DNA of 18,027 nucleotides from Clostridiales bacterium (lineage in GTDB: Bacteria > Bacillota_A > Clostridia > Saccharofermentanales > Saccharofermentanaceae). Shown piece after piece: positions 1-5,723 of this stretch. The stretch is from the NCBI GenBank assembly GCA_017649745.1, contig JAGCGE010000041.1:1-18027 (forward strand), written 5' to 3'. Numbering within the stretch: the first letter of the stretch is position 1; the number at the start of each line of letters is the position of its first letter. The position numbers were made by a program, and so were the translations under genes. The notes beneath the pieces were generated by a model. That model worked only from the letters and a program-made list of their open reading frames with translations, was not told the origin of the DNA and did not search any database.

Positions 1-215
1 AAACAGATGCAGGAGAATACGGAGAAGTTGTATCACCGGATACTGACTCCGTGTCTGCTTACGACATTGCTTGCAGCAGTGCTTACCTTGCTGCGGATAT
101 TGTGAGCATATTTGGTTCGCGTCCTAAGGAAGGTGAAACACAGCATACTCGTCCTGTAAGAGAACGGAAGAACAGACAGAAGGACGACCGGGATGGTCCG
201 GTTATGAGTATGTGA
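1..215 (+). CDS. C-terminal fragment of an unidentified protein
   Basis: The frame whose first full codon is at base 3 stays open for 70 codons from the window edge to TGA at 213-215. The other two plus frames close early, at 104 and 50, so this is probably the 3' end of a gene that begins outside the window. The visible tail begins T-D-A-G-E-Y-G, has an Ala/Ser-rich stretch around residues 23-40 and ends in a strongly charged Arg/Lys/Asp segment finishing V-M-S-M. I do not recognise the family. Charged hydrophilic tails like this occur in relaxases and other conjugation proteins, which would suit a mobile element, but that is inference. A terminator hairpin follows directly, so it is the last gene of its transcript. 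Confidence 0.55.
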   Translation, partial: TDAGEYGEVVSPDTDSVSAYDIACSSAYLAADIVSIFGSRPKEGETQHTRPVRERKNRQKDDRDGPVMSM

Positions 216-231
216 AAAGGTTAAATCTGTT

Positions 232-272
232 AGGAGTCGGAATCGCAAGATACCGACTCCTTATAATATTTT
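232..272 (+). terminator. Rho-independent terminator after the first gene
   Basis: AGGAGTCGG (232-240) pairs perfectly with CCGACTCCT (253-261) around a 12-base loop. The tail is A/T-rich with several T residues but no uninterrupted T run. It separates the left-edge gene from the agr-type locus. Confidence 0.6.
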
Positions 273-292
273 AAACATTATTAGTTGTTCTC

Positions 293-321
293 TTGACAAG
301 ATATATCACGTGTTCTTTCAT
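293..321 (+). promoter_or_regulatory. Candidate promoter of the response regulator gene
   Basis: A consensus -35 TTGACA (293-298) is followed after 17 bp by TTTCAT (316-321), a weak -10 matching four of six positions. It lies about 35 bp upstream of the start codon at 357. TGTTCT occurs twice nearby (286-291 and 311-316), 25 bp apart, which is not the 21-bp period expected for a LytTR site. Confidence 0.45.
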
Positions 322-356
322 AGAAATAGGAAGATACGAGCAGTGAAGAGGTAGAT

Positions 357-1100
357 ATGTTTCGGATTGCACTTTGTGATGACAAAATAGACTTTCTTAA
401 GCAGGAATATGAGATGACCAAAAACTATCTGACGTCAATCGGAGAACTTTTTGAGATTTCAAAGTTTACTTCTGGAAGAATGCTTATTAATGAAGGCAAA
501 ATAGAGTCATATGACCTTATTCTTCTTGACTATGATATGGTGGGAATGAATGGTTTTGAAACAGCAAAGAGAATTCGTGAAATCTCAGAGACTCCGTGTA
601 TTGCATTTGTTACGGTGTTCTACGAGTTTTCGCGAGCTGCATACCGATTTGATGCTATCAGATATCTTGTAAAAAATGAGCCGACTTTTGAAGAAGAACT
701 TCAGGACTGCATCAATAGGGCTATACAAATTATGAAATCCAGAAAGGATAATCGTAGACAATTTAATTTTCTGGATCGCTCTTTGGTAATTAATCCAGAG
801 AAAATTGTATATATTCAGGTACGAAACCATTATTTGGATTTTTTCATAATTGAGGGCACATCAATCAAAAAGTTTAGTATGAGAGAAACTATGGGAAGTA
901 TCCAAGAACAATTATCAGATACACAAATGTTTTCTTTGGTTCGAGCAGGACAACTGATTAATCTGAAGTATATTACTAATCTAAATCAGAGAGGATTTAT
1001 AAGCCTTCTTGAGAATGAAGATCAAAAGAAGTTCAGGTTGTCTGATTCGAAGAAAAAACAATTCATGTCGGATTATATGCGATATAGAGGAGGGGTATGA
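357..1100 (+). CDS. agrA: LytTR-family response regulator (AgrA-like)
   Basis: This 247-residue protein has the AgrA architecture: a receiver domain (about 1-120) followed by a LytTR DNA-binding domain (about 140-240). The acidic pair D8-D9, the probable phosphoacceptor D58 in LILLDYDMVGMNG, T86 and K106 are all in place. Such regulators are phosphorylated by a peptide-sensing kinase and bind pairs of 9-bp direct repeats upstream of target promoters; one such pair lies at 2385-2414 in front of agrB. GAAGAGG sits at suitable distance upstream of the ATG. The stop codon overlaps the start of the kinase gene, so the two are translationally coupled. Family assignment is firm. The agr role rests on the neighbouring kinase, protease and precursor peptide genes. 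Confidence 0.9.
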   Translation: MFRIALCDDKIDFLKQEYEMTKNYLTSIGELFEISKFTSGRMLINEGKIESYDLILLDYDMVGMNGFETAKRIREISETPCIAFVTVFYEFSRAAYRFDAIRYLVKNEPTFEEELQDCINRAIQIMKSRKDNRRQFNFLDRSLVINPEKIVYIQVRNHYLDFFIIEGTSIKKFSMRETMGSIQEQLSDTQMFSLVRAGQLINLKYITNLNQRGFISLLENEDQKKFRLSDSKKKQFMSDYMRYRGGV

Positions 1101-2365
1101 TGCTGTTTCTGTTTGATTGTGTGAATACAGTTATTTTTGTTGTTCTTGCAAAGATTTTTCTGGATCTGTTTCTACATCCGAGACTAATCAGCAACAAATT
1201 TAAGGCTCTGATTCTGATTGCATGGATGATTGCAGAAATCCTAGTTGTGAATCTGCTTCAAGATGTATTCATTTTGAAGGCTGTCACTACAATTTGCTGT
1301 ACAGCATTGGCATCCTTCTGTTTATTCTCTGATGGCAGAGTTAAGAAGATTGTTCTTTCCGTTATTCATTATGGATTGGTTGCTGCTGTTGAGATACCAG
1401 TATATTTGATCGCTATTCAATTGACATCTTATGTTCAGATAAAGGATGTAAAAGATAACCTTATCAATGTATTTGGTGGAGTAATTAGCGCCATAGCGCT
1501 CATCATAGTGTTTTTGATAATAAGGCTCTTTCTGAAAAAAGAAGAACCATCGATGCTTTCAGGAGTAGAATTAGCAAAGTATCTCGCATTCCCGATTGCC
1601 TCTATCAGTATGATAGCTGCCTTTGCGTACTTCGGTCGTAACCGCGAAGTGTCTACTCAGGAAATTCATTTTTTGACTTTTATTGCCATAGTATTCCTTT
1701 TATCGAATGTGTATATGTATTGGCTTTTGAAGACAGATGTTGCAAACAAGATTTTGAGGGAAAAGAGTACAATGACAGAGGCTCATGCAAGGGAGCTTTC
1801 CGCATTATATGAACAAATAAGGGAAGAGCATAAGACAATAGCCGGAATCGAGCATGAATATAAGAATCACATGACAGTGATTTCTTCGCTTGCTGCTTCG
1901 AAGAAGATGGACGAATTAAATGATTATCTCCAGAACATGAAAGAATCTGTTTCGACCGTTGATGTTATCGATACAGGGAATGCAGTCTGCTCTGCCCTGT
2001 TCAATGCGAAATATGCTGAGTCGATCCGAAAAGGCATCCAAGTAAGATTTAATATAAGTAATCTTGAAGGAGTCAAAATCAGGGATGAGGAATTAGTGGT
2101 CATTCTTTCCAATCTCTTTAATAACGCTATAGCAGCCTGTGAAAAGAGCATTGGGAAGAAAGTGATTGAATTGAAAATCGATTATAGCCAACAGACATTG
2201 TTTATTTCGTTTGCTAATACGTATAATGATGATGTTGCCGAGCCGAAGTCTTCACTAATGAATGGTCATGGCCTAAAGAATATTCAGCGAATCGTAGATT
2301 TGCATGGAGGACAGATGGATATAATCAAAGATGACCGCTTTACAGTAAGACTAATCATTCCATAA
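1097..2365 (+). CDS. agrC: Peptide-sensing histidine kinase, GHKL type (AgrC-like)
   Basis: The N-terminal 210 residues hold about six or seven hydrophobic membrane segments, as in AgrC. A coiled-coil-like linker (about 215-250) leads to the H-box I-E-H-E-Y-K-N-H with probable phosphorylated H253. The GHKL ATPase domain follows, with the N-box LSNLFNNAIAA (337-346) and the G-box NGHGLKN (389-395). Its role is to bind a secreted cyclic peptide outside the cell and phosphorylate the upstream response regulator. Two ATGs compete: 1097 gives a 4-base overlap with the regulator gene but lies only 3 bases from AGGAGG (1088-1093), while 1100 lies 6 bases away and may be the true start. No stop codon or broken motif is seen. 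Confidence 0.88.
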   Translation: MMLFLFDCVNTVIFVVLAKIFLDLFLHPRLISNKFKALILIAWMIAEILVVNLLQDVFILKAVTTICCTALASFCLFSDGRVKKIVLSVIHYGLVAAVEIPVYLIAIQLTSYVQIKDVKDNLINVFGGVISAIALIIVFLIIRLFLKKEEPSMLSGVELAKYLAFPIASISMIAAFAYFGRNREVSTQEIHFLTFIAIVFLLSNVYMYWLLKTDVANKILREKSTMTEAHARELSALYEQIREEHKTIAGIEHEYKNHMTVISSLAASKKMDELNDYLQNMKESVSTVDVIDTGNAVCSALFNAKYAESIRKGIQVRFNISNLEGVKIRDEELVVILSNLFNNAIAACEKSIGKKVIELKIDYSQQTLFISFANTYNDDVAEPKSSLMNGHGLKNIQRIVDLHGGQMDIIKDDRFTVRLIIP

Positions 2366-2384
2366 AAACCTCACCAATAAGATT

Positions 2385-2414
2385 TATGCCAGAAAAAGGC
2401 AGTTCTATGCCAGA
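2385..2414 (+). promoter_or_regulatory. LytTR-type operator: 9-bp direct repeats, 21-bp period
   Basis: TATGCCAGA occurs at 2385-2393 and again, identically, at 2406-2414, separated by 12 bp. This is the geometry bound by AgrA/LytTR regulators. A related GGCAG at 2398-2402 sits midway. The pair ends 5 bp before a candidate -35 box at 2419, the usual place for an activator site. Confidence 0.65.
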
Positions 2415-2418
2415 CCCA

Positions 2419-2447
2419 TTGAAGTGACCTCTTCCGTCTGCTATTTC
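2419..2447 (+). promoter_or_regulatory. Candidate promoter of agrBD
   Basis: TTGAAG (2419-2424), a 17-bp spacer and TATTTC (2442-2447) form a weak sigma-A promoter directly downstream of the LytTR repeat pair. The predicted transcript begins about 20 bases before the agrB start codon. The poor -10 fits a promoter that needs activation. Confidence 0.5.
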
Positions 2448-2475
2448 TAAGATAGCAGCATGGTGGAGGCATAAG

Positions 2476-3073
2476 ATGATTGAGAATACGTGCAACAAGA
2501 TAGTCGGCAGAATGATTACTAATGGTATCATTAGTGCCGATGAGTGCGCTATTTATTCTTACCATATCCAAGTTATGTTGGAAGCCATCGTAGGTCATGT
2601 GATTATCCTGACAGCGGCTTTTATACTCGGATACTTTGTGGAGGTGCTCTTATTCCTCTTTTCTTTTGGAGTATTGAGAGGCTCTACTAGTGGATATCAC
2701 TGTAAGACAAGTGTTGGCTGCGTCCTTTTGAGTTCCCTTTCATGTGCGATTGTTGTTGGGTTACAAAACTTTGCCCTGAGTCACATTTTATATTATCAGG
2801 GGGGGGTTGATAATATCAATGATTATTATAATCCTCGTTGGCGCTATCAATCACCCGGATATGGAATGGTCAGACGACGAACTGAAAGCAGCTCAGAGGT
2901 CTGCACGAATTAAAGTTGTTTCTTTGTTAATCCTTCTTTCCATATTGAATTCTTTGGGAATGGACAAGATGTATCTGTATTATCTCGGAATGGGGGTAGT
3001 GCAGTGCTCTATATCACTAGTGATAGTGAAATTCAAAAGGAAAGGAGGAAGTTGCGATGAAGAAGAATCTTGA
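2476..3073 (+). pseudogene. agrB: AgrB-like peptide-processing protease, frameshifted at an 8-G run
   Basis: AgrB is a membrane cysteine protease that cuts the AgrD precursor and forms the cyclic signal. The first frame (2476-2913) carries its signature R68-G-S-T-S-G-Y-H75-C-K-T-S-V-G-C82, with the catalytic His and Cys seven residues apart as in the family, and two hydrophobic segments. At the 8-G run (2799-2806) the frame goes wrong: the remaining AgrB-like sequence (membrane helix, INHPDMEWSDDELKAA, second helix, basic tail) continues in the next frame to TGA at 3071-3073. With 7 Gs the product would be 198 residues, a normal AgrB length. It could be true inactivation, a phase-variable state, slippage at the G run or a sequencing error. 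GGAGG (2465-2469) lies 6 bases before the ATG. Confidence 0.85.
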
Positions 3074-3188
3074 AAAGACTCTGCTTTCGGTTGTCAAAGG
3101 CGTAGTGGAGAACAAAGAAAAGAAGTACGAAGAAGAGTATTATCGTTCGCCGGTCATTTTCCATCAACCGAAAAGACCCGCGAAATGA
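3057..3188 (+). CDS. agrD: AgrD-like autoinducer precursor peptide with Ser at the ring position
   Basis: This 43-codon gene begins behind AAAGGAGG (3040-3047) and overlaps the end of agrB by 17 bases, the normal agrB-agrD arrangement. The product has the three AgrD parts: an amphipathic N-terminal helix (MKKNLEKTLLSVVKGVV), a central signal segment (Y-Y-R-S-P-V-I-F) and a C-terminal recognition tail (H-Q-P-K-R-P-A-K) with the family's P-x-x-P spacing. Aligned on staphylococcal AgrD, the ring residue followed by four residues and then the tail falls on S31-P-V-I-F35. There is no Cys anywhere, so the signal would be a Ser lactone rather than a Cys thiolactone, as known for Staphylococcus intermedius. 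Identification rests on position and pattern because the peptide is short. Confidence 0.75.
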   Translation: MKKNLEKTLLSVVKGVVENKEKKYEEEYYRSPVIFHQPKRPAK

Positions 3189-3303
3189 GCAATAGCAAGC
3201 TGCAAAGGTTGCTTACCAACTCATTGATAACACTGATCTGCTGACGGAGAGCATGCAAACATCTCAAATCCGGATAGAGACGAATGTGTTATTTCGTCAG
3301 CAG
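3185..3303 (+). promoter_or_regulatory. Inverted repeats between agrD and the exported-protein genes
   Basis: Two nested arms, ATGAG/CTCAT (3185-3189 with 3220-3224) and AGCAA/TTGCT (3194-3198 with 3209-3213), form one hairpin. A perfect 9-bp pair CTGCTGACG/CGTCAGCAG (3238-3246 with 3295-3303) encloses 48 bases. Neither has a T run, so neither is a standard terminator. They could form RNA structure that sets expression of the genes downstream. Confidence 0.35.
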
Positions 3304-3357
3304 TTGGTGAATCAAAGAAGATTAGGAACACAGCTTTTTTTGAACATTAAGGAGTAG
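3196..3357 (+). pseudogene. Possible remnant of a small gene following agrD
   Basis: A frame open from 3196 to TAG at 3355-3357 reads like protein (A-A-K-V-A-Y-Q-L-I-D-N-T-D-L-L, then a charged helix-like tail ending L-F-L-N-I-K-E) but has no good start codon. An ATG at 3185-3187 overlaps the agrD stop as ATGA, the usual sign of coupling, but its frame closes after 19 codons. One missing base between about 3196 and 3241 would join them into a protein of about 57 residues. I do not recognise it. The stretch also holds inverted repeats (see the separate entry), so it may instead be a structured spacer. Confidence 0.3.
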
Positions 3358-3364
3358 GCTTAAG

Positions 3365-3781
3365 ATGAAGACTAGTACGAAAAGACATAGAAGAATACTA
3401 TTGATTGCAGTGGCCGTTTTTATTATGGCATCATTTACAACGCTGGTAAGTGCGTATTCTAACAGTGGCAGTTTTTTCCTGATCTACAAAAACGCACCTA
3501 CAGGGAATACTACTCACAAAGCTCTCGATATCACTGTTTCTGGTAATGGTTACAGAGCCACTGTGACAGAGCTATCTGGAAGCGCGATATATCGGACGGT
3601 TTCAATTGGATCAGCGAATGCAGACAATGGCGCATATACGACATTTACTGCTACTGGCTCACACAATTATACTCCTTATCCATACCCATCTTCTGCAGCC
3701 TATGTTACTTTCCATTGCTATCTGAATTATTATCCCAATCAAGGAGCAGCAGTAGCAAGGGGAACTGTTGAACGAAGATGA
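3365..3781 (+). CDS. Small secreted protein of unknown function, agr-linked
   Basis: The 138-residue product starts with a textbook Sec signal peptide: a basic stretch K-T-S-T-K-R-H-R-R, a hydrophobic core and a cleavage site after L-V-S-A (about residue 30). The mature 108 residues are rich in Ser, Thr, Gly, Tyr and Asn in alternating patterns that suggest beta strands, with a Y-T-P-Y-P-Y-P motif and one Cys. I recognise no family. AAGGAG lies 10 bases upstream of the ATG. It is the first of four close genes after agrD, and its stop overlaps the next start as ATGA. Secretion and this location suggest a product made under quorum control. A bacteriocin or surface protein is conceivable, but nothing in the sequence proves it. 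Confidence 0.75.
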   Translation: MKTSTKRHRRILLIAVAVFIMASFTTLVSAYSNSGSFFLIYKNAPTGNTTHKALDITVSGNGYRATVTELSGSAIYRTVSIGSANADNGAYTTFTATGSHNYTPYPYPSSAAYVTFHCYLNYYPNQGAAVARGTVERR

Positions 3782-4923
3782 ATCTGCGAGGGAAAGAAAC
3801 AGTAGTTAGTCTGTTTTGCATAATTGCACTAGCTGGAGTAGCATGCAAAGCTGCTCCAGCTAAAGTGCCTTGTGATAAAAACGATTATGAGTCAATATAC
3901 ACACTGTACGATAATTTGGACTTCTCCGAAGCAGTATTTTGCAGTCATGGATGTAATACTACTAATATAATAAAAAAGGCAAAAGGAATCCCATTGGCAA
4001 ATCTGACAGAAACTGATGCCAAAGAGTACTACAATTGCCTGAAATCGATATTTCCAACAGTAAAAGAGGAATTAATCAGGAATATAAGTGAGGAATATGC
4101 TACATTTCTGGAATATGATGATGGGATTGTGAAAAGTGAATTTATGCATTCAACTTTACACATAAATACTGGAATAGTGGCACAAGAACTGGGAATGAGT
4201 GGAAGCACAACATATTTGCCAGAGCTTCAAGCTGTTGAAGCTGAGTATTATCTTCCGGATTTTGATGAAATTGGGGAAAAAAGCATCCAATTAGTTCGTG
4301 GATCTGCATCAATCAATAGAATCACACGAAACAATGATAATTTGCTTACTATGATAGACTTTCCATATATGGATTCTTCAATTGACATAAGGACTAACAG
4401 AGTCAGGATATACAAAATTGATAACAGAAAAAGTGTAGTAGCGTGTTATGCTCAAGCTGTAATTAATCATATTCCTGTGGATAATGAGTCTGGATATGAC
4501 AACCTTGATGACAATATCGGAGGTGCCTCTCCTCAAACCTGGAGATGCGTTACGATATATGTTGATGAAAATACCGTTGACGTTTACGATATTTACAGAG
4601 GAATATCTTGTGATAATGCTATAGAAAAATCGGAGCAAAAAATGACACTTGATACTGCGCTGAGTAAGGTGAGTGAGGTCCTGCAACATGACCGACTATA
4701 CAATGTATTAGCTATTGAATATGTATATTCATATATACCATCGGAACCAGAGTACTTATATTTCAATGGAGAAGGTCCGTTTGAGTGGTATACCTCATAT
4801 ACGCTTTGCCCTGAGTGGAAAACCATAGTTCAAGACCAAATAACAGGATATAGATACTCAGTTTTAGTTTCAGGTGTGTCAGATAATGTAGATGTTTACA
4901 GAATAGTGGAGCTTGGGTATTGA
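3778..4923 (+). CDS. Exported protein of unknown function, possible lipoprotein
   Basis: The 381-residue product has a hydrophobic N-terminal segment (about residues 8-23) ending L-A-G-V-A-C-K. That Cys could be lipidated, but G at -3 is unusual for a lipobox, so a cleaved or anchored signal segment is equally possible. The rest is hydrophilic and acidic, contains no other membrane segment, and includes C-S-H-G-C near residue 57 and a D-N-E-S-G-Y-D-N-L-D-D-N region near 235. I recognise no domain. Translation is coupled to the upstream secreted-protein gene by a 4-base ATGA overlap, and the stop overlaps the next gene's start. It should act outside the cytoplasmic membrane together with its neighbours. 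Confidence 0.75.
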   Translation: MNLRGKETVVSLFCIIALAGVACKAAPAKVPCDKNDYESIYTLYDNLDFSEAVFCSHGCNTTNIIKKAKGIPLANLTETDAKEYYNCLKSIFPTVKEELIRNISEEYATFLEYDDGIVKSEFMHSTLHINTGIVAQELGMSGSTTYLPELQAVEAEYYLPDFDEIGEKSIQLVRGSASINRITRNNDNLLTMIDFPYMDSSIDIRTNRVRIYKIDNRKSVVACYAQAVINHIPVDNESGYDNLDDNIGGASPQTWRCVTIYVDENTVDVYDIYRGISCDNAIEKSEQKMTLDTALSKVSEVLQHDRLYNVLAIEYVYSYIPSEPEYLYFNGEGPFEWYTSYTLCPEWKTIVQDQITGYRYSVLVSGVSDNVDVYRIVELGY

Positions 4924-5693
4924 TGAAATCAGATAATAGAATCAGACATATACTATGGCCGAATAAGGGTGCTTTGTGGATGACAATAATCCTTTTGGTT
5001 ACCTCTGTTATATTCTCAGTCCCGACGTATATTGCCTACTTTAAAAACTCTATACCTTCGAACATATTAGAATCATTTGTTTCCGCTGGGAATACTTTCT
5101 TTTTGGTTATTATACTATTTGAACTGTTGATATATGCAGATATATGTACCAGAACGCCTGAATCATATAGGGATTTTGCTAGAAATCTGTTGATCTCCTT
5201 TGTTCGATTAAGCGTCGGTTTTGCATTTTTTTTAGTATCATTATGTATTTTGAGCGCGCCAATATCTTTCTTATCAAATAAATGGAGTTTCCGAGTAGTG
5301 AAGAATTATGCCCCTATTCCTGTGTATTTATATACTAGAACTAGTTTGGCGGAAGCATATCTGATCACGATGATCTTGGTTCTTCTTACACTTTTTTCGT
5401 GCATGACAGTGTTGTACTATTTCAGGATTTCGAACGACCATCTTCAAGGATATTTTTATATTTTTGTTTTCATGATTATGGGTTTCTATACATCACTAAA
5501 AGAGTTTAGGTGGACATGGCTGTTGCCATATTCACATGCGAATTTTGCCGAGCATTTCAAACACATCTATATCGGAGAAAAACAATCAATTTGGAGTTCT
5601 ATTCTCTATTTTTCAATGGTTATCCTCATGATGGTATCTATAACTAGTCTGGCACTAAGAAAAAAGAAGAAGGCTATAGATAGAGTCTTATGA
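4923..5693 (+). CDS. Six-helix integral membrane protein, permease-like
   Basis: The 256-residue product has about six hydrophobic segments (near residues 18-38, 55-75, 92-115, 145-168, 175-195 and 225-245), a layout resembling ABC-2 type permeases, and a basic C-terminal tail R-K-K-K-K-K. No sequence motif confirms a transporter, and no ABC ATPase is encoded nearby. I chose the ATG at 4923 because it overlaps the upstream stop codon as TGATG and GGAG lies 11 bases before it; a TTG one codon earlier is the alternative. It is inserted between two exported-protein genes, so it may be the membrane partner of an export or uptake complex. Function is unassigned. Confidence 0.75.
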   Translation: MKSDNRIRHILWPNKGALWMTIILLVTSVIFSVPTYIAYFKNSIPSNILESFVSAGNTFFLVIILFELLIYADICTRTPESYRDFARNLLISFVRLSVGFAFFLVSLCILSAPISFLSNKWSFRVVKNYAPIPVYLYTRTSLAEAYLITMILVLLTLFSCMTVLYYFRISNDHLQGYFYIFVFMIMGFYTSLKEFRWTWLLPYSHANFAEHFKHIYIGEKQSIWSSILYFSMVILMMVSITSLALRKKKKAIDRVL

Positions 5694-5723
5694 ACACAGT
5701 AGAAGAAGGATGTGAAAAAGTAT

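Noticed and set aside
286..316. Paired TGTTCT as a LytTR site before agrA
   Set aside because: The copies are only 6 bp and 25 bp apart, not the 9-bp, 21-bp-period pattern seen before agrB.
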